This document shows positions 52,968 to 61,351 of a stretch of DNA of 64,000 bases, one piece after another. The notes below the pieces were generated by a model. That model saw only the letters and a program-made list of their open reading frames with translations. It did not search any database and was not told the DNA's origin. Both the position numbers and the translations under genes were made by a program. This DNA comes from Microbispora bryophytorum (lineage in GTDB: Bacteria; Actinomycetota; Actinomycetes; Streptosporangiales; Streptosporangiaceae): contig NZ_VIRL01000013.1 in assembly GCF_006874465.1 (NCBI RefSeq), positions 62,001 through 126,000 on the forward strand. Reading direction: 5' to 3'. Positions within the stretch are counted from its first letter, which is position 1. The number at the start of each line of letters is the position of its first letter.

Positions 52968-53576
52968 AATAGCCGCCAATAGCCGCCATTTCAATCAACA
53001 CTCCGTAATCGACCGACAGCGTTCAGTAACGTCCCCGCCATGCCTGGTATTGCGCACGAGATGCCGATCGAGCTCATCCGCAACCGGCCGGAGACCGCGC
53101 TGGAGCTGCTGCGCTGCGTGAAGAGGATCGAGCTGCCGCCCTTCGCCGCCGCGCGCGTGGAGTCGGCCGACAGCACCCAGCCCTCGCCGATCGAGTTCCG
53201 CGCCGACTCGGTGGTGGTCGTCCGGGACGAGACCGGAACCGCGGTGATGGCCGTGATCGTGGAGGCCAGCAGGGCCGGGACGCCGGGAAGCGGTTCAGCT
53301 GGCCGGTTTATGTCACGACGTTGAGGTCACAGCACAAGTGCGACACCGCACTGCTGGTCATCTGCCCGGATCGCTCGACGGCACGATGGTGCGAGAGGAC
53401 GATCCACCTGGGCCCGGGCGGCGCCATCACCCCGCTGGCGATCGACCCCGGCCGCATACCGCTGATCACCGACCCCGACCAGGCCCGCGCCAGCCCGGAG
53501 CTCGCGGTGCTCTCGGCCGTGGCGCATCCGGCGGAGGCCGACGACGAGCAGGACGGTCAAGCGTCTGGAGGAGATG

Positions 53577-53720
53577 TTGACTTCCTCCCCTCCCTGAAGG
53601 GAGGGGATTCCAACCCTCACGGGTTGGGGTTCCTGCTTCACAGCCGGCCGCCCGTCCGAGAGGACTCTCGTTGAGGTCTTACACCAGCTCCACAGGCGTT
53701 TTACCTCTCCGCCAGCCCGG
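53577..53720 (-). ncRNA. Predicted omega RNA (right-end RNA) of the tnpB element
   Basis: In known IS200/IS605 elements the guide RNA covers the tnpB 3' end and right end and runs into flanking DNA as guide. Here the region holds two compact hairpins (53610-53627 and 53587-53606) before the element end at 53577; the guide would be read from 53576 downward into the broken host gene. The 5' limit is approximate. Confidence 0.5.
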
Positions 53721-54807
53721 CGGCGAGGATGTTCTTGGCGGCGTTGATGTCCCGGTCATGGGCCACACCGCAGGCGCAGGTCCACGACCGGATGCTCAGC
53801 GGCATGGATTGCTGCAGAGTGCCGCAGGCGGAGCACAGCTTGGAGGAGGGAAACCACCGGTCCACGGCGACCATCTCGCGTCCGTACCAAGCGCACTTGT
53901 ACTCCAGCATCGAGCGCAGTTCCCGCCAGGCCGCGTCCGAGATGGCGCGCGCCAGGGAGCGGTTGCGGACCATGGTGCGGACGGTCAGGTCTTCCACGGC
54001 GATCACTTGGTTCTCGCGAACAAGCCGTGTGGTGACCTTGTGCAGGTGATCCCTGCGCCGGTCGGCGATGCGGGCGTACACCCGCGCTACCTTGATCCGG
54101 GCCTTGGCCCGGTTGTTCGAGCCCTTGGCCTTGCGCGCGAGTGCCCGCTGAGCACGGGCGAGCGTGCGCCGGTCGGCCCGCTCATGCGTCGGATTGGTGA
54201 CCTTCTCCCCCGTGGACAGTGTGACGAGCGCGGTGATACCGGCGTCCACACCCACACGGTTGTCTGCCGGGTCGAGCGGGCGGATCGCCTCCTCCACCAG
54301 GATGGACACGAACCACCGCCCCGCGCTGTCGCGGGATGCGGTCACCGTCGACGGCTGCGCACCCTCGGGCAGGGGGCGCGACCAGCGGATGTTCAGCGGC
54401 GCGTTCATCTTCGCCAGCGTCAACTGGCCGTCCCGCCAGCGGAACGCGCTGCGCGTGTACTCGGCCGACGCCCGCGACTTCTTCCGGGACTTGAAGGTGG
54501 GGTACTTGGCCCGTTTGGCGAAAAAGTTCGCGAACCCGGCCTGCAAGTGCCGCAGGGCCTGCTGCAACGGCACGCTGGACACCTCACCCAGGAACGCCAG
54601 CTCCGGCGTCTTCTTCCACGCGGTGAGCATCGCGGAGGTCTCCACATAGGAGACGCGGCGGCCCTGTTGGGTGTAGGCGCGGGTCCGCTCTTGCAGGGCC
54701 TTGTTGTAGATGTAGCGGACGCAGCCGAACGTCCGGGCAAGCTCATCAGCCTGCTCGGGGGTCGGGTAGAAGCGGTACTTGTAGGCCCGCTTCACGATCC
54801 GCGCCAT
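53701..54807 (-). CDS. tnpB: TnpB RNA-guided endonuclease
   Basis: This 368-residue TnpB is the Cas12 ancestor type of nuclease, which uses an omega RNA from the element's right end. The RuvC residues are present: D188 (VGVDAGI), E272 (IAVEDLTV) and the Asp of HDRDINAAKN near 351-353. The zinc finger has CSACG and CACG. The N-terminal KRAYKYRFYPTPEQ and YNKALQER are typical. Length is close to the usual 370-400 and no frameshift is seen, so it is probably active. The start ATG at 54807 is the family start. Confidence 0.95.
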   Translation of the reverse strand: MARIVKRAYKYRFYPTPEQADELARTFGCVRYIYNKALQERTRAYTQQGRRVSYVETSAMLTAWKKTPELAFLGEVSSVPLQQALRHLQAGFANFFAKRAKYPTFKSRKKSRASAEYTRSAFRWRDGQLTLAKMNAPLNIRWSRPLPEGAQPSTVTASRDSAGRWFVSILVEEAIRPLDPADNRVGVDAGITALVTLSTGEKVTNPTHERADRRTLARAQRALARKAKGSNNRAKARIKVARVYARIADRRRDHLHKVTTRLVRENQVIAVEDLTVRTMVRNRSLARAISDAAWRELRSMLEYKCAWYGREMVAVDRWFPSSKLCSACGTLQQSMPLSIRSWTCACGVAHDRDINAAKNILAAGLAER

Positions 54808-55254
54808 GCCTCACATTTACCGCATGATCAGTTGAGCATCGTGTGTGCGGTCGAGACGCCGGTTCGCCTTGCGGCGAATCGGCTACCCCCTGCCCTGCTC
54901 CGCAGGGGTCCGATTCCTTCCCCCGCCTGAAGGCGGGGGTCTCCTCGGAGGTTTTGATGACTACCATTCAGGACTTCGACTACCTCGGCGAGAAGTACTT
55001 CTCCCACTGGCTGGCCAAATGCGAGGTGAGAGGTGAGGCGAAAGGCGAGATTAAGTCGATCTTCTCTGTGCTGGACGCCCGGGGCCTGGAGATCTCCGAC
55101 GACGCCCGCGAGCGCATCTGCCGGTGCGACGACCCGGACCAGCTGGACGCCTGGGTCCGCAGGGCCGCCGTCATCACCTCGGTCGACGAGCTGTTCGCCG
55201 AATAGTGCGCTGCCGGTGAGCGCACGATAACGGCGGCCCGGCCGGTGTGCCGGG

Positions 55255-55292
55255 GCGGGCCGCCCGGGGGATGCATCCCCCGGGCGGCCCGC
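55255..55292. terminator. Perfect 38-bp palindrome between converging genes
   Basis: Every base from 55255 to 55273 pairs with 55292 to 55274; the centre is ATGCAT. It lies 50 bp past the broken gene and 16 bp before the GH53 stop (minus strand), so it can terminate both directions. Confidence 0.85.
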
Positions 55293-55307
55293 TCGATGGT
55301 CAGTCCG

Positions 55308-56399
55308 TCACGGGGTCCACCGGACGTTCGGGTTGATGTGGCCGGTCCAGTTGAAGACGGCCATGTTGTCCCAGCCGTCGCCGGTGCCGTTGATGTTCGC
55401 CGGGTCCCAGCCGTTGCCGGGCACCGCATACCAGGTCGGCTCCCAGTAGAAGACGCCGATGGCGCCCGCGTTGCGGGCGGTGTTCTGCACCGCCGTGAAC
55501 TCCGCCCCCTGCCCCTGCCAGGTGAGGCCGTACCCCGAGCATCCCGACGTCACCGAGTTGCCCTCCCAGTCCGCGTTGTCGGAGGTGAACGGGTAGGCCG
55601 TCTCGGCGATGACGACCGGCTTGCCGTAGCGGGACCGCACGTCCGAGATCACGTTGTACAGGTTGGACAGCGTGCCGTGCCACATGCAGTAGTACGACAG
55701 GCCGGTGATGTCCCAGGGCACGCCCTTGGCCCTGATGCCGTCGTAGAACCAGCGGGCGTGGGCGTCACTGTCCGCGTCCGCGGTGTGGATGATCACCTGC
55801 GTGCCGTAGTTGCACGCCTTGGTCGCGTTGTAGCCGGCCTTGAGCAGCAGGCTCAGGTTCGTGAAGTCGTTGTTGACGACCTTGCCGTCGTTCCACAGCA
55901 TGCCGACGTTGATCTCGTTGCCGATCTGCACGCTGTCCGGTGTCGTGCCCTGCGCCTTGAGGCTGGAGCACACGTCGTAGGTGTAGTCGTAGACGTCGGT
56001 CTGCAACTGGCCGATCCCGTGGCTCGCCCAGGCGGCGGGCTTGTACTGCTTGCCGGGGTCCGCCCAGGTGTCCGAGTAGTGGAAGTCGACGAGCAGCTTC
56101 AGCCCCTTGGCCTTGACCGTCCTGGCGTACTGCAGGACCTTGGCCTTGTTGTTGTAGCCGCTGACGGGGTTGTTCCAGATACGCAGCCGGACGTAGTTGA
56201 CGCCGACGCCCTTGAGGATGTCCAGCGGGTCCCTCTGGGCGCCGCTCGCGTCGTAGTACCTCGCGCCCAGGTCGAGGGAGCGCTGCACGGAGGAGACGTC
56301 GGCTCCGAGCATGGTCAGTGGGGTGGCGGCGTGCGCCGGTTGCGCGGCGGGGAGCACCGCGGCGGCGCACAGGACGAGTGCCGCCAGGACTCTGTTCAT
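55308..56399 (-). CDS. Secreted GH53 endo-beta-1,4-galactanase A
   Basis: This 363-residue enzyme has a Sec signal (VLAALVLCAAAVLPAAQPAHAA). GH53 features are GADVSSVQRSL, YVRLRIWNNP, LLVDFHYSDTWADPGKQ, acid/base E162 (QIGNEINVG) and nucleophile E266 (VIAETAYPF). It cuts beta-1,4-galactan in pectin side chains. The ATG at 56399 has GGAGG upstream. It is the last gene after GH42 and a second GH53 in the same direction, all probably one operon. Confidence 0.94.
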   Translation of the reverse strand: MNRVLAALVLCAAAVLPAAQPAHAATPLTMLGADVSSVQRSLDLGARYYDASGAQRDPLDILKGVGVNYVRLRIWNNPVSGYNNKAKVLQYARTVKAKGLKLLVDFHYSDTWADPGKQYKPAAWASHGIGQLQTDVYDYTYDVCSSLKAQGTTPDSVQIGNEINVGMLWNDGKVVNNDFTNLSLLLKAGYNATKACNYGTQVIIHTADADSDAHARWFYDGIRAKGVPWDITGLSYYCMWHGTLSNLYNVISDVRSRYGKPVVIAETAYPFTSDNADWEGNSVTSGCSGYGLTWQGQGAEFTAVQNTARNAGAIGVFYWEPTWYAVPGNGWDPANINGTGDGWDNMAVFNWTGHINPNVRWTP

Positions 56400-56487
56400 G
56401 GGTCCTCCGGTTGAGGAGAGGATGGGTGGACGCCCCCGATACCCCCGCCGTGACAAGGTCAGGTCGTCACGACGAGGGAGCCTTGAC

Positions 56488-57678
56488 TCAGCGGCGGGCG
56501 AACTCCCGCAGCGCGGGCAGTGCCCGGTCGTCGAAGCCGAACAGCGCCTGGTTCTCCCAGGCGTTGCCCGACGCCGGGTCGGCGGGATCCCAGCCGTTGC
56601 CCTTCACCCCGGTCCAGGTGGCCTCCCACCAGAAGGCCCCCAGCCCGCGCCCGCCGGGCACCGCCCGGACGATGTTCATCAGGTCGCGGGCGAACGCCGC
56701 CTGGCCCGCGGGAGTCGCCGGATATCCGGGGTAAGGCTCGGCGGACGTGACGGTGTTCGCCCAGCCGTCGTCGTCGCCCGTGGTGAACGGGTAGGCTGTC
56801 TCGGCCACCACGACCGGCTTGCCGTACCGGGCGGCGACATCGTTCAGGTTGGCCTGGAAGGCGGCCATCGTGCCGTGCCAGTACGGGTAGTACGACAGCC
56901 CGATCACGTCGTAGCGGATGCCGTTGGCCGCGGCGTTGTCGAACCACCACCGGTAGAGGCCGTTGTCGCCGCCGTCCGCGAGGTGCAGCACGACCTTGGT
57001 GCGGCCGGAGACCGCCTTGACCGCGTCGTATCCCGCGTTGAGCAGGGCGGCGAGTTGCGGCCAGTTGTCCCAGCGGCCGTCGGGCCACAGCAGGCCGCCG
57101 TTGAGCTCGTTGCCCACCTGCACCATGTCGGCGGTCGTGCCCTGCGCCTTCAGCGCACCCAGCACGTCGTAGGTGTGGTCGTAGAGCGCCTGCTGCAGCT
57201 CGTCGAACGACAGCGACTCCCATGCGGCGGGCTTGTTCTGCTTGCCGGGGTCGGCCCAGGAGTCGGAGTAGTGGAAGTCCACGAGCAGGCTCATGCCGAG
57301 CGCCTTGGCCCGCTTCGCGACCGCCAGCACCCGGCTCCTGTCGTTGTAGCCGTCGGCGGGGTTCACCCACACCTTGAGCCGGATGTAGTTCAGCCCGTCG
57401 TGCCGCAGGATCGCCAGCGCGTCGCCCCGCCGCCCGTTCGCGTAACGGTACGTCCCGCCGAGCGCCTCGGACTTGGCGAGGCTCGACACGTCGGCGCCCC
57501 GGATCGGGAGCGGAGGCCCGCCGCCAGGCCTCGGGCCGCCGGTGTCTGGAACCGCGGCGTCCGGAACCGCGGCGTCCAGAACCGCGGCGTGCGCGGGCGC
57601 GGCGGCGGCGAATGGTGGGGTGAGTGGAGCGAGGAGTGCGGCGGCCGCGCACAGCAGGGCCGCCAGGTGTCTAACCAT
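56488..57678 (-). CDS. Secreted GH53 endo-beta-1,4-galactanase B
   Basis: This 396-residue enzyme has a signal peptide, then an Ala/Val/Pro/Asp stretch (residues about 31-60) with three near-repeats of 15 bp, then the GH53 barrel: GADVSSLAKSEALG, YIRLKVWVNP, LLVDFHYSDSWADPGKQ, acid/base E191 (QVGNELNGG) and nucleophile E293 (VVAETAYPF). The ATG at 57678 has GGAGG upstream. It is a diverged tandem duplicate of the next gene (88 bp away), with a different N-terminal linker and no Cys pairs, so the two probably differ in substrate preference or stability. Confidence 0.94.
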   Translation of the reverse strand: MVRHLAALLCAAAALLAPLTPPFAAAAPAHAAVLDAAVPDAAVPDTGGPRPGGGPPLPIRGADVSSLAKSEALGGTYRYANGRRGDALAILRHDGLNYIRLKVWVNPADGYNDRSRVLAVAKRAKALGMSLLVDFHYSDSWADPGKQNKPAAWESLSFDELQQALYDHTYDVLGALKAQGTTADMVQVGNELNGGLLWPDGRWDNWPQLAALLNAGYDAVKAVSGRTKVVLHLADGGDNGLYRWWFDNAAANGIRYDVIGLSYYPYWHGTMAAFQANLNDVAARYGKPVVVAETAYPFTTGDDDGWANTVTSAEPYPGYPATPAGQAAFARDLMNIVRAVPGGRGLGAFWWEATWTGVKGNGWDPADPASGNAWENQALFGFDDRALPALREFARR

Positions 57679-57769
57679 CGGATCCTCCGGTCAGGAGAGG
57701 ACGTCAGCGGAAATCCCCCGGGTCCCCGGCATCGCGCCGCCGCGTCAGGTGCGGCACGACGCCGGGCGC

Positions 57770-59827
57770 TCATGTGCGGACGACCACGACGCCCCCGGCG
57801 GGCACCGTCGCCGAACCGTCGTACGCGGCGCCGTCGAGCACGCCGGCGCCCGTCACCCCGTCCACCGTCACCGGCGCGTCCGCGTGGTTGATGAGGAACA
57901 GGTGGTCGCCCCTCCGTACGAGTTCCAGCGTGTCGGGCAGGCCGCGCGGCCGGGACACGCCCGCGTGGTCGAGCACCTCCGCGACGAGATCGCGCAGGCC
58001 GGACTCGGCGTCCATCGCGGTGGACACATACCATCCGCTGCCCGCACCCAGGTCGTGCCGGGTGACGGCGGGATGCCCGGCGTCGGGCCCGTCGGCGAAC
58101 TCCTGCACGGTCCGCGCCCCCGCCGGCCGCACCCGCTCGGACCAGATCCGGCCGGTCGCACTGGGCTTGAGTGGCTCCGGCTTGAACGACTCGCACCCAG
58201 GCGACTCAGGCCCAGTTGACTCGGGCCCGGGTGACTTCGGCGGCCGCAGCGCGACCGTCTCGTGCTCGCGAAGCGGATGGAACTCCTCGACGGCCACGCC
58301 AAGCACCTCTCGCAGCGCCCCGGGGTACGGCCCCGGGTGGATGGTGTCGTTCTCGTCCACAATGCCGGAGAAATATGACACAAGCAGGTGCCCGCCCGCC
58401 TCCACGTAGCGGTGCAGGTTCTTCGCCGGCGCCTCGCCGAGCAGGTAGGAGCTGGGCGCGACGACCAGCCGGTACGGCGACAGGTCGGCCGACGGGTGCA
58501 CGAAGTCGACGGTGACGTGCTCGCGCCACAGCGCCTCGTAGTAGGCCTCGATCCGTTCCCGGAAGCGCAGGTCGGCCGAGGGCCGCCACTCGAATTCGAG
58601 CGCCCAGTAGGACTCCCAGTCCCACACGACGGCGACTTCGGCCGCCACCCGCGCGCCCCTGACTCCGGCGAGCCTGCCGAGGTCCGCGCCGAGCGCGACC
58701 ACGTCGCGCCAGATCCGGGAGTCGGTGCCGGCGTGCGGCACCATCGCCGAGTGGAACTTCTCCGCGCCGTATCGGGAGGCCCGCCACTGGAAGAACATCG
58801 CCGAGTCCGAGCCGCGCGCCACGTGGGCGAGGGTGTTGCGGCGCATCTCCCCCGGCCGCTTGGCGAGGTTGCGCGGCTGCCAGTTGACCGCGCCCGTCGA
58901 GTGTTCCATCAGCATCCAGGGGCGGCCCCCGGCGACCGACCGGGTCAGGTCGGCGGCCATGGCGAGCTCGATGTGCGGATCGGCCCTGGCCGAGTCGAGG
59001 TAGTGGTCGTTGGCCACCACGTCGACCTCGGCCGCCCAGCGCCAGTAGTCCATGGGCTTGCAGTTGGGGATCATGAAGTTGGTCGTCACGGGCAGGTCGC
59101 TGAACCGCCGGATCGTCTCGCGCTCGCTGCGGAAGCAGGCGATGTGCGCGTCGACCGAGAACCGCATGAAGTCGAGCTGGAGCCCGGTGAGCAGGCCCAC
59201 CGGCGCGGCGGCGGGCGGATCGACCTCCTCGAACGCGCCGTAGGTCAGCCCCCAGAAGGTGGTGCCCCAGGCGGCGTTGAGCGCGCCCACGTCCCCGTAC
59301 CTGTCCTGCAGCCACGCCCGGAACGCCTCGGCCGACGCCGGGCAGTAGCAGTGGGCGTTGGCCCAGCCGTACTCGTTGTGCACGTGCCACATCGCCAGGG
59401 CGGGGTGGCCGGCGTACCGCGCGGCGAGGGCGGCGACGACCCGCTCGGACGCCGCGGCGTAGTCGGGGGAGCTCGGGCAGAAGCTGTGCCGGGAGCCGCC
59501 GCCGAGCACGTGGCCCTCCCTGTCCACCAGGCGGCTGCCGGGATAGCGGCGGCGGAACCACGTGGGCGGCGAGGAGGTGGGGGTGGCGAGGTCGGCGTAC
59601 ACCCCGGCCGAGTGGAGCAGGTCGAGGATCCGGTCGAGCCGGGAGAAGTCGTACTCGCCCTCCTGTGGCTCGATCAGTCCCCAGTTGAAGACGCCGACGG
59701 TGACCAGGTTCACCCCGGCCTCGCGCATCAGGCGGACGTCCTCCCGCCACACCTCCTCCGGCCACTGCTCGGGGTTGTAGTCCCCGCCGTAGGCGAGACC
59801 CTCGGGCAGGACGGGATATCCGGGCAC
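57770..59827 (-). CDS. GH42 beta-galactosidase
   Basis: This 685-residue cytoplasmic enzyme has GGDYNPEQWPEEVW at the start, acid/base E152 (WHVHNEYGW) and nucleophile E308 (MLMEHSTGAVNW), then the A4-type trimerization domain with RLVVAPSSYLL. It hydrolyses imported galacto-oligosaccharides. The GTG at 59827 has GGGGGGAG upstream; the frame is open to 59875. It is the first gene before the two galactanases and is divergent from the transporter operon, the same logic as the Bacillus gan locus. Confidence 0.94.
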   Translation of the reverse strand: MPGYPVLPEGLAYGGDYNPEQWPEEVWREDVRLMREAGVNLVTVGVFNWGLIEPQEGEYDFSRLDRILDLLHSAGVYADLATPTSSPPTWFRRRYPGSRLVDREGHVLGGGSRHSFCPSSPDYAAASERVVAALAARYAGHPALAMWHVHNEYGWANAHCYCPASAEAFRAWLQDRYGDVGALNAAWGTTFWGLTYGAFEEVDPPAAAPVGLLTGLQLDFMRFSVDAHIACFRSERETIRRFSDLPVTTNFMIPNCKPMDYWRWAAEVDVVANDHYLDSARADPHIELAMAADLTRSVAGGRPWMLMEHSTGAVNWQPRNLAKRPGEMRRNTLAHVARGSDSAMFFQWRASRYGAEKFHSAMVPHAGTDSRIWRDVVALGADLGRLAGVRGARVAAEVAVVWDWESYWALEFEWRPSADLRFRERIEAYYEALWREHVTVDFVHPSADLSPYRLVVAPSSYLLGEAPAKNLHRYVEAGGHLLVSYFSGIVDENDTIHPGPYPGALREVLGVAVEEFHPLREHETVALRPPKSPGPESTGPESPGCESFKPEPLKPSATGRIWSERVRPAGARTVQEFADGPDAGHPAVTRHDLGAGSGWYVSTAMDAESGLRDLVAEVLDHAGVSRPRGLPDTLELVRRGDHLFLINHADAPVTVDGVTGAGVLDGAAYDGSATVPAGGVVVVRT

Positions 59828-59901
59828 GTCTCCCCCCTCGATTCCTCTTCTGTGAACGTGCACAGTAGCGCACAAGCGTTCTACCGAGAAGGTCCGATCG
59901 A

Positions 59902-59928
59902 TTAGCGCTGATCAGCGAGGGTCGCTAA
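59902..59928. promoter_or_regulatory. Operator cluster between GH42 and the galactan transporter
   Basis: CGCTGATCAGCG (59906-59917) is a perfect 12-bp palindrome. Overlapping it, TTAGCG (59902-59907) and CGCTAA (59923-59928) form a wider inverted repeat. It lies in the 207-bp divergent spacer and is the best candidate site for the LacI regulator at 63191. Confidence 0.6.
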
Positions 59929-59945
59929 CAACCGCGTAACGACCA

Positions 59946-59974
59946 TTGACAGCACGGAAGGGACCTTTCAGTCT
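59946..59974 (+). promoter_or_regulatory. Likely sigma-70 promoter of the galactan transporter operon
   Basis: TTGACA (59946-59951), a 17-bp spacer, and CAGTCT (59969-59974) as a moderate -10. It is placed 60 bp before the binding-protein start and just after the operator cluster. Confidence 0.5.
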
Positions 59975-60034
59975 GTGAACGCTCCCAGACTGATCCGCCT
60001 CTTGCCCCCCTCCCCCACCTGCCTGGAGGAACAT

Positions 60035-61351
60035 ATGCGCGTGAACCGGTTAGCACTGGCGGCGGTCGCGATCCTCACCGCCGCGCTCTCGACGGCCTGC
60101 TCGGGCGGCTCCGACGAGCCGTCCGGCGAGGCAGCGAGCCAGAGCGCGGCGCCGGCCGGACCGGTGAAGCTGACCTACTGGACCTGGGTTCCGAACATGG
60201 ACAAGATCGTCGCGGTGTGGAACCAGGCCCACCCCGACATCCAGGTCACGGTCAGCAAGCAGGCGGGGGGCGATGACGCGGCGGCCAAGTTCCTCACCGC
60301 CGCCAAGGCGGGCAACCCGCCCGACCTGGTCCAGGCCGAGTATCAGATGCTCCCCTCCTTCGTCGCCGCCGACGCGGTCGCCGATCTGAAGGCGGAGACC
60401 GCGCAGGCGAAGGCCGAGTTCGGCGAGGGCGTCTGGGGGCTGGTGACCCTCGGCACCGACGCCGTCTACGCGGTCCCCCAGGACAGCGGGCCGATGATGC
60501 TCTATTACCGCAAGGACCTGTTCGAGAAGTACGGCATCGAGGTGCCGAAGACCTGGGACGAGTACGCCGAGGCCGCCCGCACCGTGCACAAGAAGGACCC
60601 CAAGGTCTTCCTCGGCACGTTCTCCAGCAAGGACCCGGGCTGGTTCGCCGGGCTTTCCCAGCAGGCGGGCGCGCAGTGGTGGTCGATCAGCGGCGACGCG
60701 TGGAGGGTCGCGGTGAACGACGAGGCCACCACGAAGGTCGCCTCCTACTGGGGCGGCCTGGTGAAGGAGGGCGTCATCGACGGCATGCCCTACTTCACCC
60801 CCGAGTGGAACAAGGCGCTCAACGACGGCAAGCTGCTCACCTGGCCGTCGGCGGTGTGGGGCCCCGGCGTGCTGTCGAGCAACGCGCCGAAGGCCGCGGG
60901 CAAGTGGGCCGTCGCCCCGCTGCCGCAGTGGAACGCGGGTGAGAACCACAGCGGCTTCTGGGGCGGCTCCTCCACCGCCGTCGCCGCCAAGTCGCCCAAC
61001 AAGGCGGCCGCCGCGACGTTCGCCACCTGGCTGAACACCGATCCGCAGGCGCTCGGACTGCTGATCAAGGAGGGCGCGGTCTACCCGGCCTCCGCCAAGG
61101 GCGCCGCGCTGATGACCGAGGCTCCCGACTACTTCTCCAACCAGCCCGACTTCTGGAAGCAGGCGGCCGACATCGGCGCCACCGCCCGCGGCTTCACCTT
61201 CGGCCCGAACGTCAACGTGACGTACAACGCCTACAGAGACGCCTTCGACAAGGCCGTCGCCGACAAGTCCGACTTCGCCGCCGCCGTTCAGGGCATGCAG
61301 GACGCCACCGTCGCCGACATGCGCAAGTCCGGCTTCACCCTCGCCCAGTGA
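60035..61351 (+). CDS. Galacto-oligosaccharide-binding lipoprotein
   Basis: This 438-residue family 1 solute-binding protein has lipoprotein signal ...LSTACSGG and mature motifs LTYWTWVPNMDKIVAVWNQAHPDI, YAVPQDSGPMMLYYRKDLFEKY and AVAAKSPNKAAAATFATWLN. The ATG at 60035 has an ideal GGAGG site; the frame is open to 59975 but lacks a signal there. It is first in a transporter operon and faces GH42/GH53 genes, so galactan-derived oligosaccharides are the likely ligand. Confidence 0.93.
   Translation: MRVNRLALAAVAILTAALSTACSGGSDEPSGEAASQSAAPAGPVKLTYWTWVPNMDKIVAVWNQAHPDIQVTVSKQAGGDDAAAKFLTAAKAGNPPDLVQAEYQMLPSFVAADAVADLKAETAQAKAEFGEGVWGLVTLGTDAVYAVPQDSGPMMLYYRKDLFEKYGIEVPKTWDEYAEAARTVHKKDPKVFLGTFSSKDPGWFAGLSQQAGAQWWSISGDAWRVAVNDEATTKVASYWGGLVKEGVIDGMPYFTPEWNKALNDGKLLTWPSAVWGPGVLSSNAPKAAGKWAVAPLPQWNAGENHSGFWGGSSTAVAAKSPNKAAAATFATWLNTDPQALGLLIKEGAVYPASAKGAALMTEAPDYFSNQPDFWKQAADIGATARGFTFGPNVNVTYNAYRDAFDKAVADKSDFAAAVQGMQDATVADMRKSGFTLAQ

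Larger units (their letters stand above)
53577..54956 (-). mobile_element. IS200/IS605-superfamily element carrying only tnpB (IS1341-type)
   Basis: This 1380-bp element has no TnpA transposase gene. Its limits are set by the host gene: removal rejoins the frame exactly, with a 1-bp ambiguity. Subterminal hairpins occur at both ends, as expected for single-strand transposition: 8-bp stems with a TGAA loop at 53587-53606 and 54920-54939, plus a 7-bp stem at 53610-53627. Read in the tnpB direction the element ends in GTCAA, like the right end of IS608-type elements. There is no target duplication, also as expected. It must rely on TnpA in trans. Confidence 0.85.
53041..55205 (+). pseudogene. 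Broken PD-(D/E)XK-like hypothetical gene split by a tnpB element
   Basis: The 5' part (53041-53576) begins MPGIAHEMPIELIRNRPETA, the start of a common actinobacterial protein family that resembles Rpn/PD-(D/E)XK-type nucleases. Near 53262-53267 one base appears lost: inserting one restores EVQ, then GRDAGKRFSWPVYVTTL and on to CDTALLVICPDRS. A second frame change with probable loss of about 90 bp occurs near 53540-53555. The 3' part (54957-55205) encodes MTTIQDFDYLGEKYF... and a helical tail ending VDELFAE, the family C-terminus. Joining 53576 to 54957 gives KRLEEM-MTTIQ in frame. Family identity is from memory of similar proteins. Confidence 0.8.

Noticed and set aside
53587-53627. Adjacent small hairpins first considered as a CRISPR remnant or an ordinary terminator
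   Set aside because: There is no repeat-spacer pattern, and the matching hairpin at the other end of the tnpB element shows that they are element ends.
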